Assembly: GCA_001584585.1 (NCBI GenBank)
Contig: LSYV01000001.1
Span: 275,069 to 339,068 of the forward strand
Origin: Gonium pectorale
Lineage: Eukaryota; Chlorophyta; Chlorophyceae; Chlamydomonadales; Volvocaceae
Direction of reading: 5' to 3'
DNA: 64,000 bases
Shown: positions 35,515 to 45,163 of the stretch, one piece after another
How the letters are laid out: the number at the start of each line of letters is the position of its first letter
Position numbering within the stretch: the first letter of the stretch is position 1
Program-made: the position numbers and the translations under genes
The notes under the pieces: generated by a model
Databases searched by the model: none
What the model was told of the DNA's origin: nothing
The model's input: the letters and a program-made list of their open reading frames with translations, nothing else

Positions 35515-37300
35515 GCGTCCCTGGGCTGGCCTCTGTCGCAGCAGGGGCCGAACGAGCACCGGCCATTGCGCAGTCACACACACCACGAGCCTGGACCGGT
35601 GGACAGCACCCGGGGCAGCGGTGACTCTCCAGCGCCGCCTCACACAGCAGCTTCCGTGCAGTTGCCTTCTCCGTGCCTGCCGCTGCTCGGCCAGGACCCT
35701 CCGCCAGCTGGCCACGCGACCCGCATCCGTGGAGCTGCCTGCTCCACCTCAAGCACAGCAACTGCCCCAGCATCCGACGTCTCAGCCGCAGCCCTGTGCG
35801 CGGAAGCAGCGGCATGAACGACAGGAGCAGCACCTACAGAAACAGGGAGAGCTGCAACAGCGGTGCTGATCAAGGCTACCGCTGCGTGTGTGATGATGAT
35901 GAAACCCGGCCCTTCCGGTGTGGTGGCGATGCCCCGAGTGGTGGTGGCACTCAGGCATTGGGAGGGCTTTTGCGCTTGTACGTCGGCCCTCTGCGGGGTG
36001 AGTCCGGAGCTTGGCGCCCAGCAGTGCGATGGCCTCCAGCCGCAGCAGCGGCACTTACAGGCGCCACTACGGTGCCATCCTTAGTCGACGAGGGCATCGC
36101 CGCCTGGCGCTCGCCAGGCAATAAGCTGCGCCTCGCTCTGTAGACCCGCGGCAGGGCGTTTCATACCGCAGCGCGCCTGGACGGGGAAGCATCCAGTGCA
36201 ACTCCACCGTCAGCGCTGACACGAAGGCGGCTTTCAGCCAACCCCTGTCTGGGAGCGTGGCAGATATTCCTGCACGTCTGGGCGCCCGTCCAGCCACTCA
36301 GATCGCTACTGCAGGGCCTGGTGGCCCCTCAACCAGCTAGTAGTGGGCAGCGTGCAGTACGGCCGCAATATGATGCTGGAGGCAGAGCTGCCGCCATTAC
36401 CACGGCCGACATCTGATGATTAGACATGCCGTCAGTAATTTGTTCCCTTGCACCTTGGGAGCATTAAACCCGGCAGGGGCAGCAAAGGGCCGGGGCAGAT
36501 TGTCATGCCAATCGGGCCTTCAGCACACGGGGCGGGGGCCCGTTGAGGCTGGCTGGCTCGGGTCCGCCCCGCCCTTCTGGACACGCCGATGCATCCTGTA
36601 CTGCTATCCCACAGGGAGAAGTTCCGCACTTGTCTTGATGCCCTGCATGGACGGCGCGCTGTGCGCATGCGGCCCAAAGACATGGTCAGTAGACACCTTG
36701 TGCGCTTCACGGGTCATACATGCTTTGACACTATCTTGGAGCGATACAGATGTGCGCTGCGCTGTATCGTTCTGGTATGGGATGTTTCCTGGGTTGTCCA
36801 ATAACCGTCTTGCATGCAAACATGTGCATGTTCTCTGAGACTACACAGCAACCCATGCCACACTGATGGCGAATAGCTATCCTATTGAGTCCCTAATAGC
36901 ATCCAGAAGCATGATGCCCCATTAGCGAAGCGTGTTCACCAAAGCGGCTCACGGCATGTCGGCTTTTGCTTCGTAAGCGTATGTGGAAACCACAGCTTAC
37001 TGCCTAGATGCTATCCAACACTCAATCATGATTGAGTGGAGTTGCGACGGGCCTCGCACTGCAAATCGACACTTCCAACATGCGAGAGAGCATAAACAAG
37101 TTGGTTGTTTTCAGTTGCTATATTTATGGAGTATGCGCCTAACAACTCCGTCACAGTTTAGGGCAACCAGCCGCAAAGAATACCAGGGAATGCACGAACA
37201 TTCTAGTCCTGTCTAGCATATGGTAGAGGCATAATTCTCCAACACCATGAGCAGTCTATTCCAGCAAAGGGGCTATGTCGCTGGCATGTACGGTCTGCCA
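35515..37300. repeat. Array B unit 7, truncated
   Basis: Long form with the hairpin version. It shares the diverged block near 37,035-37,215 with unit 5, has a private C-to-T near 35,977, and loses register at about 37,300. Confidence 0.9.
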
Positions 37301-37448
37301 GTTCTATCACACTATCTTGGAGCGAAACAGATGTGCGCTGCGCTGTATCGTTCTGGTATGGGATGTTTCCTGGGTTGTCCAATAACCGTCTTGCATGCAA
37401 ACATGTGCATGTTCTCTGAGACTACACAACAACCTATGCCACACTGAT
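37301..37448. repeat. Scrambled exit of array B
   Basis: After about 37,300 the sequence jumps back ~570 bp within the unit and repeats the block that also sits at about 36,727-36,869 (CACTATCTTGGAGCG to CACACTGATGGC), with several substitutions. It then joins array A at a GCGTAA(T/G)CCGATTGGAAG motif. Confidence 0.85.
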
Positions 37449-38370
37449 GGCCGCGTAATCCGATTGGAAGGGCATACCGTTCACTGCGAACGGGTGAGAT
37501 CAACCAGTCGGCCTCAGTTCAAATTTTGACTTAGATCAACATGAAACAACAACCCTACGTCTGGGGTTCGCAACGCTTGCAAAGTTGATGAGCAAGCAAA
37601 GCATCAGCGCGTTCGACCTACGTACGAGATTCGGCTTGAATGGCTGCTAGTTTCGCTGGTGGCCAACCGGCGATGCCGCACGTGGTCGCGACACTTCCCA
37701 CTCGCAGTAGAGCGGTGTGGGGCTATGAGTACTCAAAGGTAAGACCTACTCACCTCGCAAAGAAACGGTGCGCCTGCTCGGTGACCAGAACCGCAGCAGC
37801 GCAATCACAACAATTGTACACCAGGGCTACGCGTCCGCAACCCTGGCCCCGCGGCAACTCACTCGATGTTCGGGCCTTCTTCAAGGCTTCACGGCTGGGG
37901 AATGTCGCAAGCGTTGGTCCCTAGCAGCGGCGCTGAAGGTAGGGCGCAAGTCCACCACGGACGTGCGCACCAACTTCCGACAGCGAACAGCCTGCTTGGG
38001 CGCGGCGACCCCGGGTTAACAACAGCGTTGCAGGGTTCGCGACGTCCTACCTCGCTGAGTGTCCGGTTTGGTAGAAAGGGTGACAGGTGGCTCGAGCAGC
38101 GCAAACACACCGGACTTACACTAGTGCGTGGCCTCGATCTTGGGCGCGCACTGGGCTTTACTGTCGGCTCAAAGCAACACGTTGGCTAGGAGCCGTGAAG
38201 CGACGACAGAAGCTCGCTTCCGGCTATTTAGGGCGGAGGCCAGAGGCCACCGTCCGACGAATTCTAACACGCTCGTCAAGATACTAACGACCTGATTACG
38301 CCACCTGTTCACACACGTGTCTACACAACATGCGATTTACGCAACCTAATATAAGACGCGGACATGAATA
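37449..38370. repeat. Array A copy, left part (before the DIRS insertion)
   Basis: It corresponds to about 10,543-11,455 of array A: end of the Pro/Gln-rich ORF plus the upstream block, with scattered substitutions. It continues at 41,615 once the DIRS element is removed. No intact gene. Confidence 0.9.
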
Positions 38371-38581
38371 AGGGTTATTTTAGACGTAGCAAAGCGGCAG
38401 GCTAAAATGAGGTTTGAGTAGGAAGCGGAGAGCTGAGGTCAGTTTCCGGCCTTGTGTGTTTTGTGGGGCACGGCGTGTCAGGGCTCCCTGGAGCGGACCG
38501 CCGAGGTGGGACAGCAATTTGCCCCGGGGCTCTTGTCCGCCCTGAACGGCGCTTCATCGTTCACGCACAGTTGGTTTTTAG
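38371..38581 (+). repeat. Split direct repeat A1
   Basis: 211 bp, starting AGGGTTATTTTAGACG and ending at a GGTTTTTAG motif; its partner A2 is at 41,089-41,299. Confidence 0.9.
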
Positions 38582-39186
38582 GCTTTGTGCAGTTGCGTAT
38601 GTCTACACGCTGTTTGCGTAGCTTGCTTAGATGACACTTCTGAGGCGCTCTTGTGTCTCCTTACTTTTCCGGTACTTACTTCAAAACTGTAAACTTTGCC
38701 GAGCAGTGCAGAACATGCCGAAGGTAACGTTCCGGCTTTTGGCAAGCAGCTGACGGATTTTGCTTCCCCAACATGCAAGCATGGTCGCCTACGTTTGCTG
38801 AATCGTGCTTTGCAAGCGGCAGGACGCTTTGCTAGGTGCAATCTTTGGCAGCGCCACTCGCTCGCTAATCAAGCCGGCGTTGAGCTTGTTGCTCACAGTG
38901 ACACAGGGCGTGCTTGGGAGCCATCATGGTTGACCGGCTGTTGGGAGTCCTCACGGCCGGGGCGATGGGCAGAAGGGACCATACCTGGGTTTCGGCAACC
39001 TGACTGCTGCCCTGGCCGGTTTCAGGAGCAGGCGCTGCTCCCGCTCCACCTTAGGGTGGAATGCGGGTCCTTGAGTCCGTGGGGCAGTTGGCCTGTAGCT
39101 CGTTTCGCTTGCGCGCTGCCATCCCGGCTAATACGGGTAGCAGTCCCCGGTTTCTCTTTCCGCATGGGGACTGCCATCCCTGCGAA
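38582..39186. other. DIRS interior without recognised gene
   Basis: A 220-codon plus-strand frame (38,696-39,358) crosses this region, but it has no motif I recognise and runs into the minisatellite. It could be a decayed Gag or first ORF of the DIRS element. Confidence 0.3.
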
Positions 39187-39380
39187 TACGTTGAGCGGTG
39201 CTCCGTATCTCGTTGCGCTTGCACGTTGCCATCTTGGATGTACGTTGAGCGGTGCTCCGTATCCGGTTGCGCATGCGTGCGGCCATCCCTGCAAATACGT
39301 TGAGCGGTGCTCCGTATTCTGTTGCGCAATCGCGCTGCCATGCCGGCAAATACGTTGAGCGGTGCCCCGTATTTTGGCCA
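39187..39380. repeat. ~55-bp minisatellite
   Basis: Three and a half tandem units of 54-55 bp beginning TACGTTGAGCGGTGC at 39,187, 39,241, 39,296 and 39,351. The units differ by several substitutions, so the repeat is not very recent. It lies inside the DIRS element, upstream of its RT remnant. Confidence 0.85.
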
Positions 39381-39876
39381 GCGTGGTTGGGAGGCCACCC
39401 CCCACGCGCGCCCGAGCGTGAGGTTTCCGCTCCGACAGGCCCCTGGTGCAGGGTGTCCGTTGCTCCGCCCCTGGGGCAGGGTGCGTCCAAGAGGTTGGCC
39501 CCCCGGTGCGGGGTGCCTTAACCCGACCTCCCTATGGGAGCGTCCAGACCTCCGTGGGGCGGAGTGTCTGTGTGGTAACCTCGAGCAGTCGTTTGCGGCG
39601 CGCTGTGGGGGGGGGTCAGGCTAACTCGCTCACGTGTGTGTGGCCTGCCATCTGTCCTCCCTTTCGCTTCTTCAGGGAATGCGGGTCATGAGCGAGAGCT
39701 GCTTCCGACCGAGCAGGCGGCAGCCGCGTCCGCCGCCGCCTTCCTGGCCATGGCCGCCGAAATGGCGGCCGGGCCGCCGCCGCCGCCGGAACCCCCGGTC
39801 GGCGGGTCGGCGGCGCCCTTGTGGTTCGGGCCGGATGGCTGCAAGCTGAACACGGCGGCTTGGCAATCGCGCGGCT

Positions 39877-40662
39877 ATGACTCACCGGCTATTCGCAATG
39901 CAGCCGATTGGGACTTCGTCTTCGTCGCTGCAGCAGCTCGAGTTCTTGGGCCTTCTCTTTGACACGGTCGCGCTGGAAATGCGCATACCGCCCGGCAAGC
40001 GACAGCGCTACGGAGAGAGTGTCAGCCAGCTGCTGGCGGCAGCAGCTGCAGGGCCGGTTGAGCGCACGGCCTTCGAGGCGGTTGCAGGTCGCCTAACCTT
40101 CATCGCCCGGGCCTGCCGGTGGGGCTACGCTTTCCTACAAGGTATCTATGACTGCTACCCTGTGGCAGCACGACAGCCGCCGCCGCGCGTGGCCCTCTCG
40201 GCGGCGGCGGTGGAGGATTTGCAGTTCTGGCAGCGAATCTTAGACAGCTCGACCTCACTGTGGGACGGAGTGAAGCGCTGCTCGCGCGCCGAAATCGACT
40301 TGGTGCGGGGGGAGTTCACCGGCGCCGACGGCGCGGTGATCTTCACGGACGCCAGCGGCTTGGGTTTCGGCGCGGCGTGGGATGCTGCGAAGCTGGGCGA
40401 GGAGCGCTGTGCAGCCTGCGGTGGAGCCTGCGGCCGGCGCGATCTACGCTGCGAGTCGTGTCCGGGTTGCGCGCACCGCCGCTGCCTGGGGGTAGCGGCA
40501 GGCGCATACCCGGGTGGCTGGTTCCGTTGCGGCCGCTGCGTGCTGGCGGCGGCGGGGCTGGCGGACTGGCACTGCAGCCCGCAGCTCCTGGCCCGCAGTT
40601 CTCGGCGCGGCTGCGGCAGCGGCTGGCGGAGCTGGTGGCCGCGGGGCTGGTGCCAGAGTTAG
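39877..40662 (+). pseudogene. DIRS RT end, RNase H and embedded PHD finger
   Basis: The 261-codon frame begins within the RT: LQQLEFLGLLFDT and IPPGKRQRY, then AVAGRLTFIARAC, are the usual post-palm motifs of DIRS RTs. RNase H follows with VIFTDASGLGFGAAW (Asp158). Immediately after it comes a complete C4HC3 PHD finger at residues 178-221: Cys178, 181, 192, 195, His200, Cys203, 218, 221, with Trp216 two residues before the last Cys pair. Then LADWHCSPQL resumes. The finger sits inside or directly after RNase H and before the recombinase. The RT catalytic palm is absent and the frame shifts before the recombinase, so the copy is inactive. The start at 39,877 is arbitrary; the ORF is a fragment. 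Confidence 0.75.
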
Positions 40663-40835
40663 AGCTGACAGATTACGCGGCGCATAGCCTGCGGCGGGGC
40701 GGCGCGACCGCCGCGGCTAACGCGGGCATTAGCGTAGATGACATCAAGAGCCACGGACGGTGGCGCTCGGAGGCCGTGCTGGGATACATCCGCAGGGCAG
40801 AAGTAGTGCAGCTACGGGTTACGGGCCGGATGTGA
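40600..40835 (+). pseudogene. Tyrosine recombinase C-terminal catalytic part
   Basis: In a frame shifted from the RNase H frame, HSLRRGGAT at about 40,683 gives the His-x-x-Arg pair, HGRW the third position, and Y in VLGYIRR (about 40,785) the nucleophilic tyrosine. These are the box-2 signatures of the recombinases of DIRS elements. The protein normally joins circular element DNA to the target. The first Arg box is missing, so only about the last third of the enzyme remains. The stop at 40,833 lies just upstream of B1. Confidence 0.8.
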
Positions 40836-40857
40836 TTCCGCGGGCGAGACTGGGTGT

Positions 40858-41089
40858 GGGGGGTGTCGTACTGCGGGGGCGCCCGCGGAGACGGGGCCAC
40901 GCAGAGCCGGCAGTAGTCTCCCGGTTGGCAGCGGGGTTGAGACGGTTGTCGCGTTGCCGCACAGGGGGCCACTGCCAAGCCCCAAAACCCAGTTACACCC
41001 TCGCAGTGCGCGCTGTAAGATTGCGCTAGCACGCAGCAGGCTCGGGTCTTGCACTGTTTTGGGGGAAGCGCGAAGCAGCACTACTCAAA
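40858..41089 (+). repeat. Split direct repeat B1
   Basis: 232 bp from the G6 run to ACTACTCAAA, directly abutting A2; partner B2 at 41,383-41,614. Confidence 0.9.
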
Positions 41090-41299
41090 GGGTTATTTTA
41101 GACGTAGCAAAGCGGCAGGCTAAAATGAGGTTTGAGTAGGAAGCGGAGAGCTGAGGTCAGTTTCCGGCCTTGTGTGTTTTGTGGGGCACGGCGTGTCAGG
41201 GCTCCCTGGAGCGGACCGCCGAGGTGGGACAGCAATTTGCCCCGGGGCTCTTGTCCGCCCTGAACGGCGCTTCATCGTTCACGCACAGTTGGTTTTTAG
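41089..41299 (+). repeat. Split direct repeat A2
   Basis: 211 bp, near-identical to A1. An 83-bp spacer (41,300-41,382) separates it from B2. Confidence 0.9.
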
Positions 41300-41382
41300 C
41301 GCCCACCCACCATCCCCTCTTTTGCGCGTTGGCTTGTCTGTGGCTTTCGTTTGTTGGCTCTTGGGCTTTTCATGCCCGTTGC

Positions 41383-41614
41383 GGGGGGTGTCGTACTGCG
41401 GGGGCGCCCGCGGAGACGGGGCCACGCAGAGCCGGCAGTAGTCTCCCGGTTGGCAGCGGGGTTGAGACGGTTGTCGCGTTGCCGCACAGGGGGCCACTGC
41501 CAAGCCCCAAAACCCAGTTACACCCTCGCAGTGCGCGCTGTAAGATTGCGCTAGCACGCAGCAGGCTCGGGTCTTGCACTGTTTTGGGGGAAGCGCGAAG
41601 CAGCACTACTCAAA
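41383..41614 (+). repeat. Split direct repeat B2, right end of the DIRS element
   Basis: 232 bp ending ACTACTCAAA; array-A sequence resumes with TACGGCAATATGGG. Confidence 0.9.
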
Positions 41615-42719
41615 TACGGCAATATGGGTTAACGTCGGGCTATCCCCGACGTTATGCTTGCACGCGACGTAAAACACACGCCGACACCCCAGTAGCACGC
41701 CAATGTGTGAGCGTTGGTCGCTAGCCCCACGGGTCGCAGCCTGGTTATCTTCAACGTTTTTTTCGCCAGGCGGGCGTACCACTCAGTGCGCGGCACCAGC
41801 ATGAGCGACTTCCCCAACACCTCCCTCAGCGCAGGGTGGAGCCCCTCGAGAAACCGCTCCCCCACCTGGTAGCTGGTGACTTGGGGCGACGGCGCTTCTA
41901 GAGGGTCAGGAGTGGGTCCTTGAACAGCGAGGGCGCCTGGCTGCCCTGCGTGGCCTCCGGGAACTCCTGCATGAGCTTGGCCGAGAGGGAGGAAAGTGCT
42001 TCTCAAGCAGCGCGAGGTAGTACTCCAACAGCTGCTCTCCCGACAGGACCTCTTCGCCCTCTGCCACGTTCGCACCCGGAACCGCCACCCCGTACTTAGC
42101 CGCAGCCTCAGACATGAGGGTGTCCTTGTGGGCGCTGTACCACGTCTCATGCGAGCTGTGCGGGGTGGGCGATGCATCCAGCACCATCTTGACCTGTCCT
42201 GCCGTGAGGGCACCCTTATTGCGGAGCACAAACTCAGTCACACAAATTGAGCGGAGAGAGTGGGCGTACTTGTTTACCCCCGCTGATTCGAAGGGCTCAA
42301 GCGTGGGCACGCGTGACGTGTCCGTACCGTCCATCTCGTCGTCGCTCTCAACAGTTGCGCCTGCTGCGGCGGATTGGACTGGCAGCTGGGGGCGCGGCTT
42401 TTCTATGTGATGCAGAAACCTGGTCCACACAGAAAGGGCACTTACGTGCGCTGCCCCAGGTGCCCCACCACTAGCGTGAGACGCAGACCCTAGAGACTCG
42501 TTTGGCTGGCTAGCAGTATCAGCGCTCTCAGTTGAAGGGTGCCGCCCTGACGCGGCACCTACGAGCGATGAAGGCTAGGAATCCTCTGCAGACCCGCTAG
42601 CGGATGTACGTCGAGACAGCTTTGCGGCCGCTCTGCTAACCTCCGCTGTGTCACGAACCTGGCTAGACCTTAAGTGCGGTGCAGTCGCTGCCCTTGGCTG
42701 CGAACGCCGAACGAACGGG
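41615..42719 (-). pseudogene. Array A copy, right part, with gag fragment
   Basis: This corresponds to about 11,465-12,560 of array A. The gag fragment is on the minus strand at 41,906-42,430; here, unlike in array A, the frame runs past the position of the 8,994 stop, and another open frame joins QVGERFLEGLHPALRE to the upstream block through WYARLAKK. It carries the same 7-8-T junction as the array-A units, so it is a member of the array, not an independent retrotransposon. It ends where the 42.7-kb chromovirus region starts, at a CGAACGGG motif. Confidence 0.85.
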
Positions 42720-42937
42720 TTTACCCTTAAAACGTGGTAAAGAAAGAACTTCGCTGTTACGGTTCGTAACAGTCGTCCCCCCCTAATGGTTGCCGGCCGC
42801 GGCAACCTCACTCACTGACTGCCGCCATACTGAAGTATGTGCGAGCAGAGGCACTGGGACCCCGCTGACAGCAAGCAAGTGGGAGAGAAACATATTAAGA
42901 CGAACGGGGGCCTTTACTTGCCGACCAGACTAAGTCG

Positions 42938-44032
42938 TTGTGTGAACAGGTTGGCACGGCAATGGGTATGGTACGGCAATGGCCTAAGCCCGCAAATGTG
43001 ACAGAGCTGCGGCAGTTTCTGGGTCTTGCTAATTATTTCCGCAAGTTCATTCAGGCGTACAGTACAATTGTGGCGCCGTTGACTCGTCTCCTGTCATCCA
43101 AGGCTAAATGGCCTAGTGACTGGAACGACGTATGTGATGCAGCCTTCGAAGAAGTTAAGACTGCGCTGACGTCCGCACCTACGCTCGTGATTCCCAATCC
43201 TCGGGATCCGTATGAGGTGATTGCGGATGCGTCAGAAGTTGCCGTTGGGGCAATGTTTTTGCAGCATGGTCGGCCTGTGGCGTATGAAAGCCGTAAGCTG
43301 ATCCCTGCTGAGTGCAATTATCAGACGTCGGAACGTGAATTGCTTGCTGTTGTGCACGCACTCAAGATCTGGCGTTGTTATTTGGAAGGGGTTCCTTTTG
43401 TGGTCGTTACCGATCACGAACCCAACACGGCGTTGCCCCGTCAGGGTATCTTGTCTCGACGCCAGGCGCGGTGGTCGGAGTTTCTGCAGATGTTTGAGTT
43501 CGAGTGGCAGTATCGTGCAGGGAGAGGCAACCCGGCCGACCCCTTGTCCAGGTTTCCTGGGCACCTCGACACTCGTGCACCTGTAGTTATGATGGCTCGC
43601 ACAAAGGGCATCGGTGCATTGGCAGCGTTGCCTGGTGCCTCCGCAGAGCTTCGCTCTCTCACTGACGTTGAGAACTTGATCCTTGCGGGTTATGAAGAAG
43701 ATCCGTGGTTTGCGGAGATTACATATCTGATGGGCCTCACCGAAAGCAATGGCTTTTGGTTCAAAAACGGTGCCCTTGTCGTGCCCGCGTGCCTTGACGT
43801 ACGCGAGCGCATTTTGCATTTATGCCATGACCACCCTATGGCTGGTCATGGAGGCGTCGCTAAAACCTTGTTTTTGGTGAAGCGCAATTTCTGGTGGCCA
43901 GGCCTCAAACGCTCCGTTCAAAATCATGTCGCCTCGTGTGACAGCTGTCAACGCGTTAAGGCCCCCACTACACGTAAGTCGGGAGAGCTCCTGCCGCTCC
44001 CCATTCCTGAGCATAAATGGGCCATGGCATAA
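42938..44032 (+). pseudogene. Chromovirus RT thumb, RNase H and integrase zinc module
   Basis: The 364-codon frame opens with QWPKPANVTELRQFLGLANY, the classic gypsy motif after RT, then APLTRLL and AFEEVKTALT. RNase H is complete by motif: VIADASEVAVGA (Asp97), YQTSERELLAVVHAL, VVTDHEPN (Asp159), and the RAGRGNPADPLSR tail. The integrase HHCC module follows (LCHDHPMAGHGG ... CDSCQRVK). The protein ends in PIPEHKWAMA and a stop exactly where the integrase core should begin. RNase H looks undamaged; the whole is a fragment lacking the RT catalytic site. Confidence 0.9.
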
Positions 44033-44035
44033 ATG

Positions 44036-44575
44036 GACCACACCGTCTCACTTCAATTACGGTTTCGACCCTCTGACGCCCCAAACCCATTTGGTGCGGG
44101 AATTTGGGGGGGGGGGAGAAAGCCGCTGCGCGTCGCGGTGCTGCTCTTGCAAACGGTTTGGCCACGCAGTTTTCGGCTGAGATGCAGACTGCGTTCGAGC
44201 GTGCAAAAGAGTGTTTGTGTGTCGCACGGGAGCGTATGTGCAAGTACGCCAATGCGCACCGTACTCCTCGCACGTTCACAGAGCGCCAGCGTGTACTTCT
44301 CAGTACACAACACATGCGGTTAACCGGGCCGCGCAAGTTATTGCCACGTTTTATTGGGCCTTTCACAATTCACGCCGTTATCAACCCGGTAGCGTACCGT
44401 TTGATCCTTCCTACAGGCTTGCGGGTCCACCCCGTGTTTCATGTTTCGTTGCTCCGCCCATACGTGGCTGAAGGACGTGTTCCGTTACCACCAGTTGCCA
44501 GTTGTGGTGGATGGCCACCTGGAGTTGGAAGTGGAAGTTATTTTGGACCACAAGGATGTGGGACTTCCCACGTCC
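44036..44575 (+). pseudogene. Integrase C-terminus and truncated chromodomain
   Basis: FNYGFDPLTPQT is the segment that normally follows the integrase core, so the DDE core was deleted at about 44,036. Next come ALANGLATQFSAEMQ, RMCKYANAHR, VLLSTQHMRL, KLLPRFIGPF and LRVHPVFHVSLLRPY, the standard chromovirus integrase C-terminal motifs. In a shifted frame PVVVDGHLELEVEVILDHKD is the start of a chromodomain, which in complete elements binds methylated histone H3 and directs integration. About 20 residues remain before the break near 44,575. Confidence 0.8.
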
Positions 44576-44578
44576 CAC

Positions 44579-45163
44579 GTCCCACTCCTCCGAGCGGTTG
44601 TTCACCACCCGGTTCTGCATGAGCTTAAGGAGACCGGGATTCAGCACCGACAGGACGCCGTTGATGAACAGGCGGTCGTCGTTGTTGGGCATGTCGCGGC
44701 GGAAATCGTTGAAGTCCGTGAGAAGCTGCTCCAACGTCGACAGCGCCTCATACTTGCGAAACTTCCGCACGGTCTCGAGGTAGAGCGGGTCCGAATTCAG
44801 GGGCAGCGCGCGGCACAGCCACTCCTCGAGCCACTCCTTGTCAGGGAACACCCTGCCCGGCAGAAGCTTAACCGCGTCCCGCAGCCTCTGGCGCAGCAAC
44901 TGCGGTTGAATGCAGAGGCACACCCAGGTAGCGGCCTCAATCTCATTGAACGCATAGCCGTGCAGGCGGAGGAGCTCCTCGAAGTCCGTCACGATGCTGG
45001 GCAGAAACTGGCGCAGCGACATGTGCGACTTCTGCGCAGACTCCTCCGTCAGCTTCTTCTGCTCTAGCTTAGGGAGTGAGCGCGTAGTCTCCGGCTTGGC
45101 CTCAGGAAGGCCCGCCTCCTCTTCATCCATAAGTTCACCGCGCTCACGCTCGCTAGTGCTCAT
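44579..45163 (-). pseudogene. Gag N-terminal fragment of a third gypsy element
   Basis: On the minus strand, MSTSERERGELMDEEE opens a 195-codon frame with an acidic/basic head, then a helical capsid-like region (LRQFLPSIVTDFEELLRLHG, YAFNEIEAATWVC, DKEWLEEWLCRALPL, KFRKYEALSTLEQLL, GVLSVLNPGLLKLM). The pattern is typical of retrotransposon Gag; there is no zinc knuckle because the fragment ends at the junction near 44,579. I chose the internal Met at 45,163 because upstream residues look like leader. It is unrelated in sequence to gypsy-1 Gag. Confidence 0.65.

Larger units (their letters stand above)
18337..37300. repeat. Array B: 2,781/2,945-bp tandem repeat
   Basis: Copies start at 18,337, 21,118, 23,899, 26,680, 29,625, 32,570 and 35,515. 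The first three are 2,781 bp and the next three 2,945 bp; the seventh is cut short. The length difference is a 164-bp block present at about 27,657-27,835 and in later units and absent from the first three. No open frame in the unit resembles a protein I know. The unit has many short palindromes and a Gln/Pro-rich reading around its start. Origin unknown; it could be a fragment of a large non-autonomous element. Confidence 0.95.
38371..41614 (+). mobile_element. DIRS/PAT-like (kangaroo-type) tyrosine-recombinase retrotransposon, internally deleted
   Basis: The element has split direct repeats in the order A1 (38,371-38,581), coding region, B1 (40,858-41,089), A2 (41,089-41,299), B2 (41,383-41,614). 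A1 and A2 are both 211 bp and B1 and B2 both 232 bp. This arrangement is the hallmark of PAT-like elements such as Volvox kangaroo. The interior codes for the end of an RT, RNase H with a PHD finger, and a tyrosine recombinase C-terminus. The RT palm and any Gag are missing or unreadable. It interrupts one array-A copy without target-site duplication, as expected for recombinase-mediated insertion. Confidence 0.9.
42720..44575 (+). mobile_element. Chromovirus (Ty3/gypsy) pol fragment
   Basis: A truncated element in plus orientation: end of RT, RNase H, integrase zinc module, integrase C-terminus and the start of a chromodomain. Its left edge carries a ~45-bp motif (TTAAAACGTGGTAAAGAAA...) that recurs at about 45,384. 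The RT palm and the integrase DDE core are missing. It breaks off at about 44,575 against an antisense gag. Confidence 0.8.

Noticed and set aside
8777..37300. CRISPR array
   Set aside because: The repeats are kilobase-scale tandem units without spacers, and no cas genes are present.
38696..39358. 220-codon plus-strand ORF as a DIRS Gag
   Set aside because: It runs through the 55-bp minisatellite and shows no Gag-like motif; kept only as an unassigned interior.
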